A DNA stretch of 64,000 bases from AWTP1-13 sp963775835 (lineage in GTDB: Bacteria; Pseudomonadota; Alphaproteobacteria; Rhizobiales; Hyphomicrobiaceae): assembly GCA_963775835.1 (NCBI GenBank), contig CAVZKV010000026.1, positions 186,001-250,000 of the forward strand, read 5' to 3'. Within the stretch, counting starts at the first letter, position 1. The number at the start of each line of letters is the position of its first letter. The position numbers were made by a program, and so were the translations under genes. Below the pieces are notes generated by a model, which had not been told where the DNA came from, did no database searches, and worked only from the letters and a program-made list of their open reading frames with translations. Below, piece by piece: positions 28,582-36,956 of the stretch.

Positions 28582-29373
28582 ATGCAAAATCGGGTTGAGG
28601 AGGATCTCCTCTACGAGGTGCGAGATGGGATTGGACTTGTTAGCTTTAATCGCCCCGCCGCGCACAACGCCCTCACCTTCGAAATGTATGACCGGCTAGC
28701 CGACATCTGCGGCGAAGTCCGGCTTGGCGGAGCCGTGAAAGCCATCATCATTACCGGCGCCGGCGGCCGCGCCTTTGCGGCGGGGACGGACATTTCCTTG
28801 TTCCGGAATTTTTCGACGGCACAACAGGGAGTAGACTACGAGGCGCGCATGGAACGCATGTTCGCCAAGCTCGAGAGGTGTCCGGTACCGACGATCGCGG
28901 CCATTGCCGGCATCTGCACGGGCGGGGCGGCCGTGATCGCCGCCGCCTGCGACCTCAGGCTTGCCACGCGCCAGCTTAAATATGGTTTCCCGATCGCCCG
29001 CACGCTGGCGAATTGTCTGTCGGCGGCTAACATCGCCCGCGTGGCGCTCCTAACGGGGGTCGGGCGGGCCGTCGATCTGTTGCTGACGACGCGATTAATC
29101 GGCGCCGAGGAGGCAATGGCCATCGGGCTCGTCAACGAGCTGTTTGATACGCCCGAGGCGCTGATGGAGCGTGCCCGCGCCCTTGGCGCCCAGTTCGCCA
29201 CGCAAGCGCCGCTCACCATGATGGCCGGCAAGGAGGTCGTGCGCCGGATGCGCGCAAATTTCGGCGCTATCGACGACCGCGACCTGATCGAGCTGTGCTA
29301 CGGCAGCGCCGACTTCCGCGAGGGACTGCGCGCCTTCCTCGCCAAGCGCGCAGCCAAGTTCACGGCACAATAG
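28582..29373 (+). CDS. Enoyl-CoA hydratase/isomerase family protein
   Basis: A 263-residue crotonase-fold protein. FNRPAAHNALTFEMYDRL, the oxyanion-hole AGGRAFAAGTDIS and the second oxyanion segment IAGICTGGAAVIAAACDLRLA are intact. The usual catalytic glutamates of enoyl-CoA hydratase are not evident: the second segment reads GGAAVIAAACDL where many hydratases have GGGxELALxCD. The exact reaction is therefore open. It follows the aminotransferase by 91 bases on the same strand. GAAAGG precedes the start. Confidence 0.88.
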   Translation: MQNRVEEDLLYEVRDGIGLVSFNRPAAHNALTFEMYDRLADICGEVRLGGAVKAIIITGAGGRAFAAGTDISLFRNFSTAQQGVDYEARMERMFAKLERCPVPTIAAIAGICTGGAAVIAAACDLRLATRQLKYGFPIARTLANCLSAANIARVALLTGVGRAVDLLLTTRLIGAEEAMAIGLVNELFDTPEALMERARALGAQFATQAPLTMMAGKEVVRRMRANFGAIDDRDLIELCYGSADFREGLRAFLAKRAAKFTAQ

Positions 29374-29388
29374 GTACCGATCGCGAGG

Positions 29389-29416
29389 GGGCGGGCGACT
29401 AGCTTGCCTGCCGCCC
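29389..29416. terminator. Hairpin between convergent genes
   Basis: GGGCGG and CCGCCC separated by 16 bases, flanked by TCGC/GCGA, lying between the convergent enoyl-CoA hydratase and amidohydrolase-like genes. Its position suggests a bidirectional terminator, but there is no T-tract. Confidence 0.3.
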
Positions 29417-29439
29417 GCGACCTAAAGGTGTGGCCGCGC

Positions 29440-30414
29440 TCAGCCCTCGGCCTTCAATCCGAGCAGCCGGGCGGGATTTTTGCGCATCATGGTATCGATG
29501 TCGGCGTCGGCAATTCCCTCTTTTTTCATGGCGGCGATCGCCGCCTCGACGCCATCCGGATGCACCATGTTGCTGCTCTGTCCGAGGTCGGTGGAGACCA
29601 GGACGTGCTCGGCACCAAACTCCTTCAGGGCCTGGGCCACGTGCTTGGCATTCACCTGCGTCCAGTGCGTGAGGAAGGCGAGCGGCGCATTGGGACCGGC
29701 CAGAAACTGCAGGAAACAGATTTCGATCACCGCCCCCATCTCGGCCACTTGTTTGGCTTGCGCCATGCTGAGGCCGGGAACGTTGGTGAGACCGTGCGTG
29801 ATGACCATGTTCTTCACGCCGAGCTCACGCGCCTTCTTGACCACGGCGATGATTTCTTCCGGATGCACGTGACCGGTCGCCAGCACCAGGTTCTCACGCG
29901 CAATGATTTTCAGAATCGCTTCCATCTCCGGCGAGACCTGACCGTTCGGTGCGACCGTCAGGCCAACGGCATCGGGCTTGGAAAGCGTCTTGACATGCTT
30001 ATCGGCCTCGAAGGTCGGCAGCCAGACGACCTTGCCGCGACTGCCGTAGATGCGGTGCATCCACTCCACCGCATCCGGGTTGATGCCACCCACCGACTTG
30101 TTCAGGACGATGCCGCCAAACACTTCGACGCCGGGCACGACCTTCATCACCAGCGCCGCCCGGCTTGCCGTTTCGGAGATGTGGTTCTTAAGGACGATAC
30201 CGCGCATGCCGCGCGCCTTGGCAAGCTGCGCCACATCGATGTCGTCCATGTTGCGGCCGAACACGTCGGGGTGCGAATGGACGTGCATGTCGATGACGCC
30301 TGCGGCAGGGCTGACCTTGGGCGGCGGCGGCGGGAAGCCTGCTTGGGCAGCGGCCTGCTCCGAGCCCAGCACGAGGCCGGCAAGAAGTGCAATCGCAGCG
30401 GTAAGTCTTCTCAT
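29440..30414 (-). CDS. Exported DUF6282-type amidohydrolase-like protein
   Basis: A 324-residue protein with a signal peptide (MRRLTAAIALLAGLVLGSEQAAAQ) and a metal-dependent hydrolase (TIM-barrel) fold. Likely metal ligands are in IDMHVHSHPD, the histidines of ATGHVHPEE and VITHGL, and the aspartate of STDLGQ. The pattern matches the DUF6282 group. Export of such an enzyme is unusual; the substrate is unknown. Start chosen at the ATG after GGGAGGAGACG. Confidence 0.8.
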   Translation of the reverse strand: MRRLTAAIALLAGLVLGSEQAAAQAGFPPPPPKVSPAAGVIDMHVHSHPDVFGRNMDDIDVAQLAKARGMRGIVLKNHISETASRAALVMKVVPGVEVFGGIVLNKSVGGINPDAVEWMHRIYGSRGKVVWLPTFEADKHVKTLSKPDAVGLTVAPNGQVSPEMEAILKIIARENLVLATGHVHPEEIIAVVKKARELGVKNMVITHGLTNVPGLSMAQAKQVAEMGAVIEICFLQFLAGPNAPLAFLTHWTQVNAKHVAQALKEFGAEHVLVSTDLGQSSNMVHPDGVEAAIAAMKKEGIADADIDTMMRKNPARLLGLKAEG

Positions 30415-30514
30415 CGTCTCCTCCCGTAATAGCGAGCGGTTCACCCGCACGCCGGTTCGAGGGGCAGCTTACAGCAGAAGTCAGCCCCGGCGAAGCGGCC
30501 GGGGGCCAGGCCGG

Positions 30515-31165
30515 TCACTTGCCGGCGCCCGGCGCCGCGATCCCTAAGCCCTGCAGATAGAGCAGCGTCGCCGCTTCCAGCAGTTCTTCGGCGCTGATCG
30601 GCAGGCTGCGTCGGGCAGCATCGCCGCGCGCAAACAGGCTGGCGATACCGTGCGCTAGGGCCCAAATGTGCAGGGCCATCATCAGCGCCGGCGGCCGCTT
30701 GCCGCTGGGTAGCGTGGCGACGACCGCCTCGCAGGCCTGCCGCAGCACCGCGAAGGCTCGTTCGCTCGCCTCGTGCAGGTCGCGATGCTTCGCAACGGGT
30801 ACGCCGGATTCGAACATGGCCGAGAAGTAGGCCGGCTCATCGCGCGCAAAACCAAGGTAGGCGCGGCCAAGGCGCTCGAGCGCCGCCGTGGGGCTCGGGC
30901 GCCCGTCGTCCCAGGCCGCAGCGAGGCGCTGGGCGAAACGCTCGAAGCCTTGACGTGCCACGTCCGCCATCAAGGCATCACGGTCGCGGAAATGGCGGTA
31001 GGGCGCCGCCGGGCTGACGCCGGCCTGCCGGGCGGCCTCGGCAAATGTGAAGCCGGCGGGACCTTTTTGCGAAATGAGGTCGAGCGCGGCGCCGATCAGG
31101 GCCTCGCGCAAGTTGCCATGGTGGTAGCCGCGCCGTCCGCCGCGGCCGTGTCTGGACCAGCTCAT
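30515..31165 (-). CDS. TetR/AcrR-family transcriptional regulator
   Basis: A 216-residue regulator. The N-terminal helix-turn-helix domain is clear (AALDLISQKGPAGFTFAEAARQAGVSPAAPYRHFRDRDALMADVA). The C-terminal ligand-binding part resembles the WHG-type domain (LMMALHIWALAHGIASLF). The decayed MFS transporter gene next to it on the same strand may have been its target. Ligand unknown. Confidence 0.93.
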   Translation of the reverse strand: MSWSRHGRGGRRGYHHGNLREALIGAALDLISQKGPAGFTFAEAARQAGVSPAAPYRHFRDRDALMADVARQGFERFAQRLAAAWDDGRPSPTAALERLGRAYLGFARDEPAYFSAMFESGVPVAKHRDLHEASERAFAVLRQACEAVVATLPSGKRPPALMMALHIWALAHGIASLFARGDAARRSLPISAEELLEAATLLYLQGLGIAAPGAGK

Positions 31166-31199
31166 GGCGGAGGTTTAGCGCATTCGGCGCTCGGAAACA

Positions 31200-31925
31200 T
31201 CAACTCGCCGCGGTCTGCCTGATCAGCCGCGCGCGAAACCAAAAGGCGATCAAAATCAGGACGACGGCGGCTACCGCAAATACCGGGCGGGCGCCGAAGC
31301 GGTCAACCACCGGCGCCCCCAAAGCAACCCCAAGGGATTGGCCCGTGAACAGAAAGAAGGCGAACAGCGAGACCGCCAAGCCACGCGCCTCCGGCGCCAT
31401 CTGCGTGGCATTCATTTACAGGGTGTTGTGCAGCATGTAGAAGCCGAGGCCGATACAGGCGATGGCGGGCACGGCAAGCCACAGCCACGGCATGCCCAGG
31501 TGCCGTAGCCGGCGGCGAGCAGCAGCCATGCCCTCGATGAATACGCTAATCAGCACGACCCGCACCCAGGGTTGGCGCAGGACGCGGCAGGTCTCGAATG
31601 CCGCGTTGGCCCAGCGCGGTTTGCCCGGCAAGGTGACGCCGATGCTGAGCCGCCGCCGCTCCTTGAGGAGAAGCAGGCCGGCGCCGATATGCAGGACGCC
31701 GAGCATGAGGAGCGTGGCACGCCAGCCGATCAGCTCGCCGAAAAAGCCACCCGCCGCCTGGCCGAAGACGATGCCGAGGATTTGACCGGAGATGTAGCGT
31801 GCCAGCAGCGCTTGCCGGCGCTCGTAGGCTACCACGTCGCCGATCCAGGCGATCGCCAGCGGTATCACCGCCGCGGCCCCGGCACCGGCCAGAAAGCGAA
31901 AGAGGACGAGAGGCGCCAACGGTGG
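31200..31925 (-). pseudogene. Decayed MFS transporter
   Basis: Remnant of a major facilitator superfamily drug/sugar transporter. The frame begins only at FRFLAGAGAAAVIPLAIAWIGDVV, so the first helices are missing. About 60 residues appear deleted after VLISVFIEGMAAA. The conserved LHNTLQxNATQMAPEARG segment is interrupted by TAA where a CAA glutamine codon is expected (31416-31418); the rest continues in the same frame to ARLIRQTAAS. Three independent lesions mean a true pseudogene, not a sequencing slip. It lies immediately upstream, in the transcription direction, of nothing else; the TetR gene precedes it in map position. Confidence 0.8.
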
Positions 31926-32057
31926 GACTTGAATTGGGGCGCCGCGGGAAAGCTCTATGCGCCCGCTAGGCTGCTGGTTGCTAGGGTTTACACGAGGACC
32001 TGTCGAGCGGGAAAAGACTGCCGCCTCCGGGTCGCAGGCAAACCACCGGCAAGGTGG

Positions 32058-32726
32058 CTATTTGCAGATCGTATCGGCCCCGTCGCGGCCGTGTCGAGCC
32101 AGGTCGAGGTGGAAGTGGTCGCGGTGGTTGGCATCGTAGTTGGGACCGAGCACGGTGCTGAAGAGGTTACAGCTGCCGCGATGCACATCGCGCAGAAAAG
32201 TGCGCTCGGCGAAGGCGCCCCACCAGCCGGTCTTGACCTGGACGTTGCGCCCGTCGGCCAGCACGAAGCCGGCGACGTCAATGGCGTTGGCATGGCCGTG
32301 CTCCGAAAGCAGCGCCCCGTCGACATTGTTCATGGGTCGGCAGGAGTAGGATCCCGCGATTTTCAGGGCCACCAACGGGCTGCGAAAATGACGCCGCGCC
32401 GCCGGCAGGACCACGCGTTCGACCCAATGGTCTAGTGCGGGCACCATCGGGCAGCGCAGCAGCGCCGGAGGGCGCAACTCAACCCAGCCATTGGCCGCGG
32501 CGGAGACGCTGAAAGGCTTGATGGCGCCGCATACGGCCGGGCCACCGAGGCTCGCGCGCAAGGCGACGAAGGAGCTTTCGCGCACCACGCCGGAGGATAG
32601 GCATGCGCGTTCCTCATCCGCGCGCCAGGGCTCGTCGCGGGCGATAAACTGCGGCCTTTGGCTACAGGCCCAAAAGGCGAGCGTGAACAACGGCAGCAGG
32701 ACCAGCGGAACGCGCGACCTAATCAT
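32058..32726 (-). CDS. Extensin-like family protein
   Basis: A 222-residue exported protein. The N-terminus has a hydrophobic segment ending in FWACSQ, a possible lipobox-like site. The C-terminal two-thirds is the extensin-like domain: AGSYSCRPMNN, LSEHGHANAIDVAGF and VLGPNYDANHRDHFHLDL, with conserved His/Asp residues like those of peptidoglycan-acting metallopeptidase-fold proteins. A cell-envelope role is likely; the activity is not proven. A perfect CtrA box lies 24 bases upstream of the start codon. Confidence 0.9.
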   Translation of the reverse strand: MIRSRVPLVLLPLFTLAFWACSQRPQFIARDEPWRADEERACLSSGVVRESSFVALRASLGGPAVCGAIKPFSVSAAANGWVELRPPALLRCPMVPALDHWVERVVLPAARRHFRSPLVALKIAGSYSCRPMNNVDGALLSEHGHANAIDVAGFVLADGRNVQVKTGWWGAFAERTFLRDVHRGSCNLFSTVLGPNYDANHRDHFHLDLARHGRDGADTICK

Positions 32727-32750
32727 GTCTGAGAAGATAGGCCGACGCGC

Positions 32751-32766
32751 TTAAGGGCGCGTTAAC
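32751..32766. promoter_or_regulatory. CtrA box upstream of the extensin-like gene
   Basis: TTAA-GGGCGCG-TTAAC, an exact match to the CtrA consensus TTAA-N7-TTAAC, placed 24-40 bases before the start codon of the extensin-like gene. CtrA is the master cell-cycle regulator of alphaproteobacteria. Its closeness to the start codon would suit repression or a very short leader. Confidence 0.6.
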
Positions 32767-32855
32767 CACCCCACCGGTTGCGATCGCTCGCGCGGCCTGC
32801 GCACGGACCCCGTGCAAGGCGCCAGACGTCGGCCGCCCTCGTCAAATTGGCGCCG

Positions 32856-33680
32856 TCAATTCGGCCCCGTATCCAAGTAGCGGCGCCATTGCTGCTCGCC
32901 GAACGTACAATCCCCGCCGCTGATTGGTTCGCGCAGTTGGGCCGGGAGGAGCCGCGCCGGCCAATAGCCGGCGATCTCGAGCAGCAGCTTGCGGCGGGTG
33001 GCCGTCTTGAATTCGGAACGTTCGCGGATCGGGATCATGAAGGCGCCTGTGCCGCCGATGACGCACTCCGTGTAGTAGACATCAAGGTCGGCGATGTCGA
33101 AGAAGCTCGACGGTTTTTTCAAGAGGATGGGCAGTCCATTGATGGCAATCCCCTGGGCGACCAGCTGGTCGCGGACCACCGTCACAAGCGGGCCAGCGTT
33201 GTTGGGCCCGTCGCCCGAAACGTCGATCACGCGCCTAATTCCCTTGACCCCGCTCGTTTCGAAAAGCTGGGCTGCAAAGACCAGGCCCTGCGAAATCGAC
33301 GTCATGCGCGCCCTGGAGATCGGCTGAGCATCGAGCTTGTCGGCCATCGCATGCGCCGCCGCGGCTCCGTCAATGACTGTCCAGGGAACGATCACGTTCT
33401 GCACGCCGGGCCCGGCCCACTCCATGTAGGCAACGGCGATGCGGCCGTGGGGACCCGATGTGATCGCATTGTGCACCTCCCGATCACGGAAGGCGGCAAT
33501 GTAGCCGTCACGCTGCAGGCGCTGCTCGTCGAGATCCATCGATAAGGAGACGTCGACCGCCAGGACCAGCTCCAGATCGACGAGGACCTGGGCGAGGGCG
33601 CTGCCGACGAAGGCGAGCGACAAGATGGCCCCCGCCGCCAGGCAGCAACAGCCCAGCTTGAAGGCGGTCACGCGAAACAT
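32856..33680 (-). CDS. DUF1194 exported von Willebrand A-like protein (copy 2)
   Basis: A 274-residue DUF1194 protein with a signal peptide (MFRVTAFKLGCCCLAAGAILSLAFVGSALAQ). The MIDAS motif DVSLS follows at the start of the mature domain and IDVSGDGPNNAG lies later. It is clearly related to the other copy in this window (shared YMEWAG, INGLPIL, CVIGGTGAF) but too different to be a recent duplicate. Start chosen at the ATG just after GAGAGG; an ATG nine bases earlier is in frame. Function unknown. Confidence 0.86.
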   Translation of the reverse strand: MFRVTAFKLGCCCLAAGAILSLAFVGSALAQVLVDLELVLAVDVSLSMDLDEQRLQRDGYIAAFRDREVHNAITSGPHGRIAVAYMEWAGPGVQNVIVPWTVIDGAAAAHAMADKLDAQPISRARMTSISQGLVFAAQLFETSGVKGIRRVIDVSGDGPNNAGPLVTVVRDQLVAQGIAINGLPILLKKPSSFFDIADLDVYYTECVIGGTGAFMIPIRERSEFKTATRRKLLLEIAGYWPARLLPAQLREPISGGDCTFGEQQWRRYLDTGPN

Positions 33681-34304
33681 GCCTCTCATGCGGCCACACT
33701 GACATGGCGCCGGCGCGTGGGGAAGACCAATTGGACGGCGGTGGTGTTGCGACTGGGTGCGGACCCAAGTGCCCGCAACGGCGAATTATCCACAGGTTTT
33801 CAAGGTCGACACCACGGCGCGCCCGGACCAGGGTTGTAGCTGCTGCTAGTGTGCTGGGCACGAAGGCGCCGCGAGATGCGTTGGGCGTCGCTCGTGCCTA
33901 ACTCGTGCGTCAAGTGCGTAAATTTTGCCTCGGATGCGTGTACCTTACGGCCCGCGCACTTTGCTGCCGGTCGGCGCGACCGACGCCAGGCTTTGTGCGT
34001 CGTTCGCTGCCGGCAGCGCTGTGGCAGCCGACCCCGTGGCCAGCGGCAACGGCTGGATCGCCAATGCCACCAACTCGGCGCCGACAAAGCGGATCGGCAA
34101 AATTGCGACCGGCGAACCAGGACCGGCAAGATTGGCGCCAGCCCTCGTAAAAAAGAAAGCCAGGTGGCACTAGCGTCGGCCACGGCACCCCCTGCGGGGA
34201 GATTTTGACGCCGATCGGTGCTCCGGCGATAAGCCTCTCAAGCGGGCGGCGCGCTTGGATGCCGCCCGCGCGCCCCGCCTCTCAGCAGCAAGGACAAGAC
34301 CTCG
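33681..34304. other. Long interval without a credible gene
   Basis: About 620 bases. It contains a DnaA box near its left part. Short frames open on the plus strand (for example from 33849) give Arg/Cys-rich chance peptides with no ribosome site or recognisable domain. No terminator, tRNA or repeat was found. Confidence 0.4.
33786..33794 (+). promoter_or_regulatory. Perfect DnaA box TTATCCACA
   Basis: Exact consensus DnaA box about 105 bases upstream of the second DUF1194 gene. It is the second perfect box in the window and, like the first, lies outside genes. Confidence 0.4.
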
Positions 34305-35039
34305 ATGGACTGGCTCAGCCCCGGGCTCGTTTTGGCGGGAGCCCTGATCGGCGGGCTTCTCAACGGCCTGACGGGGTTCGGGACCGGGCTCACGGCGCTC
34401 CCCCTATGGCTGCAGGTGCTGGAGCCGGCCGTTGCCGCCCAGCTCGTCTCCGTTGCTTCAATCGCCGGACACCTGTCCGCCCTTCCCTCGCTCTGGCGCG
34501 ACAGCGACTGGCGCGAGTTGGGCCCGCTGCTGGTCGGCGGCTTGGTCGGGGTTCCCATCGGGCTTTGCCTCTTGCCTCTCATTAAGGTTGAGGTGTTCAA
34601 AATGGCCGTGGGCATCATCCTCATTTGCTATTGCGCGTTCATGTTGTGCGCGGCCGGCCACCTGCATATTCGCCGCGCTAGCAGGGTCGCGGAAATGGCG
34701 ATCGGGTTCCTCGGTGGCGTCCTGGGCGGCATAGCCGGTCTCTCCGGTCCGCCGCCGATCGTTTGGGGCGCGCTCAGGTCCTGGCCGAAAGCGCAGCGGC
34801 GCCGAACCCTTCAGGCCTTCAACACCGCGGTCCTCTCGACGATGCTGGTGGCGAGCCTGGCGGGCGGGCTCGTCGACATGCGCCTGCTCGTCGCCTCGGC
34901 CATCGCCTTGCCTGCGACGCTCTCGGGCAACTGGCTGGGTGAACGCCTCTATCGTCGTCTCGACGAGCGTCGCTTCGATCGCATCGTGCTGGGCCTCGTA
35001 TTCCTGTCGGGTTGTCTGCTGGTTTGGGCGAACCGCTGA
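34305..35039 (+). CDS. TSUP (TauE/SafE) family permease
   Basis: A 244-residue membrane protein with about eight helices and the two family half-repeats: GALIGGLLNGLTGFGTGLTALPLWL near the N-terminus and GFLGGVLGGIAGLSGPPPIVW in the middle. The family exports or imports sulfur compounds and organic acids such as sulfite, sulfoacetate or taurine. Substrate cannot be told. It precedes an exported protein of unknown function by 91 bases. Confidence 0.9.
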   Translation: MDWLSPGLVLAGALIGGLLNGLTGFGTGLTALPLWLQVLEPAVAAQLVSVASIAGHLSALPSLWRDSDWRELGPLLVGGLVGVPIGLCLLPLIKVEVFKMAVGIILICYCAFMLCAAGHLHIRRASRVAEMAIGFLGGVLGGIAGLSGPPPIVWGALRSWPKAQRRRTLQAFNTAVLSTMLVASLAGGLVDMRLLVASAIALPATLSGNWLGERLYRRLDERRFDRIVLGLVFLSGCLLVWANR

Positions 35040-35130
35040 GGCGCGCTGGGGCAAAAGGGGGCGCGCGCCGTCATATTTCCGGGCCGTTACTCGGCCACAA
35101 CCGCCGGCGAAATGGGATCGCGGAGGGCGC

Positions 35131-35781
35131 ATGGGCAAAACCGCAGGCCGCTGGCTTACGCTTGCCATCCTCGCGGTTGGCGGGCTTTTTAGCCCGCCGG
35201 CCCTCGCCCAAGCGCCTGCCCCGCCGAGCGCTGCGGCGGAAACAGAGGAGGAAAAGCGGGAGCGCGAAACAAGAACGGCCTGTGCCGTGGCAATTTGCTC
35301 GACCCTGCACAATCACAAGCCCGATGCCGGGCAAGTGTCCTGCGCGGTCACGAAAACCTGGCGCAAGGAGGTGTTGGACAAAATCCTGTCGCACGCGAAA
35401 TTGTCGTGGCCCTGGGGTTATGCGCGCTGCTCCACGGACTTGAAGCTCGATCGCAGCGTGCTGGTGAAGGCGATGCTGGATGCCGAGGTTGAAGTGCGCC
35501 TCGACAGTCACGACATCACGTGCAAGCTCGAGGGTGAGACGGAGAAATACGACATCAAGTTGCAGATTTCCCCCAAGGTTACCTTCAAGCAAGGCAAGGC
35601 TATTAAGGCTAGTCTCAATTGGGGCAAGATCGTCGCCCCGACACTGGCAAAGTCGGCCCTTTGGTCGGCAACGGCGGCGGACAATGCCTTCGGCGTCTTG
35701 CAAAATACCCTGGTTGAGGATGTGAACCGCTTCGTCGAAACGCGCTGCATGGAGGTGAAGGAAGCGTGGCAAGGCAAGTAG
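35131..35781 (+). CDS. Exported cysteine-containing protein of unknown function
   Basis: A 216-residue protein with a signal peptide (MGKTAGRWLTLAILAVGGLFSPPALAQ), a short Pro/Ala and Glu/Lys-rich linker, then a folded-looking domain with six cysteines (TACAVAICSTL, VSCAVTK, YARCSTD, DITCKLEG, ETRCMEV) suitable for disulfides. GGAGGG precedes the ATG. It lies between the TSUP gene and another unknown gene. No family recognised. Confidence 0.65.
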   Translation: MGKTAGRWLTLAILAVGGLFSPPALAQAPAPPSAAAETEEEKRERETRTACAVAICSTLHNHKPDAGQVSCAVTKTWRKEVLDKILSHAKLSWPWGYARCSTDLKLDRSVLVKAMLDAEVEVRLDSHDITCKLEGETEKYDIKLQISPKVTFKQGKAIKASLNWGKIVAPTLAKSALWSATAADNAFGVLQNTLVEDVNRFVETRCMEVKEAWQGK

Positions 35782-35863
35782 AGCCTTCCCGATTTGCCGT
35801 GCCCCGTGGCGGCGGCGCCGATCGGCTGCTGGCCGCAATCGCAGCGGTGCGAGCGGATATGCC

Positions 35864-36910
35864 ATGACCACAGGACTGATCCTCGTCCTCAGCGGCATCC
35901 TGATCGGCGCCGGTTTCGCCCTGGTCTGGCGCGACATCCGGCGCAGCCGGCGACAGGCCTTTCTGTCGGAGCACGACACCGCCAGGGTTGCGGAAGCCGA
36001 TGTCGAGATCACCATCGCGCGTCCGGCAAAAGCCACCCAGGCAGCGAAAAGCATCGCCAGCGCCATCGGCGCCTCGCTATTGTTCGGACGCAAGGCCGGC
36101 GAAGCGGGAGCCTCGGAAGCGGTGCCGGTCCTGGACGACAAGGCGCAAGAGGCCGTCGTGGCCGAATGGTCGGCCTTGCAGCAGCCGCTTGAGGCGGGCG
36201 TCGATAAGATCAATGCCCTCTTGCAGCAGGCGCAAATTTCCATTGCAGCGCCAGGGGAGAGCGCCTGGAGCTACAAGAATCGCGGCTACGGCGCCTATCG
36301 CCGCATCCTGATCGGGGAAGAGAGCGTGGCGTGGCTGCGCCTGGAGCTTGCCCCTGACGGCGTCCTGCACGCCAGAGTGAAGGCGCACAAGGACGATCGC
36401 TCCGAGATCAATGCCTCCTCGCAAACCCAGGCCAACGCCATGGACGCCACGCGCGCTGGGGATCTCTTGGCCGAGTGCCTCAAGCCGCTGGCCGCCTATG
36501 TGGCCAAGACCCAAGGTCCGGCCAATCCCCCCAACCTGGCCAGCGCCAAGGCGTGGGAAGAGATCGATGCCGTGGTGGCCGCAGCGCTGACGGCGACCAA
36601 CGGCGCCCTGTCGCAAGCCGGTGCCAGACTAGTACCGCTGGATACGCCGGCCTGGCACGCGGAGGTCAACGGGCACCGCCTACCGCTCGCCGTCGAGGTC
36701 TATGGCAAGGACGTGGCGCGCATGCACATCGATCATCGCGCCACTGAAGTCGAGGTGTCCGTCGGCGTTCCAGACGCGCTCTTCATCAATCTCGGCCGAC
36801 GCCGTCGCATCCCGGTTGCCGGGCTGGCCACCCACCCGCTTGCGGAAGTGATCGCCGATTGCGCCTGGCCCGTGATCTCCCGATCCAGGGACAGCCGGCG
36901 GTCCGCCTAA
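35864..36910 (+). CDS. Membrane-anchored protein of unknown function
   Basis: A 348-residue protein with a single N-terminal membrane helix (LILVLSGILIGAGFALVW) followed by a long soluble part. No catalytic motif was recognised. Residues 130-200 (WSYKNRGYGAYRRILIGEESVAWLRLEL) and 270-330 look like folded beta-rich segments, and the C-terminus is basic. It follows the preceding unknown exported gene by 82 bases, so the two may form a unit. Confidence 0.65.
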   Translation: MTTGLILVLSGILIGAGFALVWRDIRRSRRQAFLSEHDTARVAEADVEITIARPAKATQAAKSIASAIGASLLFGRKAGEAGASEAVPVLDDKAQEAVVAEWSALQQPLEAGVDKINALLQQAQISIAAPGESAWSYKNRGYGAYRRILIGEESVAWLRLELAPDGVLHARVKAHKDDRSEINASSQTQANAMDATRAGDLLAECLKPLAAYVAKTQGPANPPNLASAKAWEEIDAVVAAALTATNGALSQAGARLVPLDTPAWHAEVNGHRLPLAVEVYGKDVARMHIDHRATEVEVSVGVPDALFINLGRRRRIPVAGLATHPLAEVIADCAWPVISRSRDSRRSA

Positions 36911-36956
36911 GCCGGCGCCCGCCTTCCTGTTTCACGTGGAACAGCGTGGTCCGCGC

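Noticed and set aside
27279..28583. 434-codon minus-strand frame opposite the aminotransferase
   Set aside because: The plus-strand gene carries every PLP-enzyme motif; the antisense frame has none.
33849..34208. 119-codon plus-strand frame in the long interval near 34 kb
   Set aside because: Arg/Cys-rich chance composition, no ribosome site, and two other frames are equally open across it.
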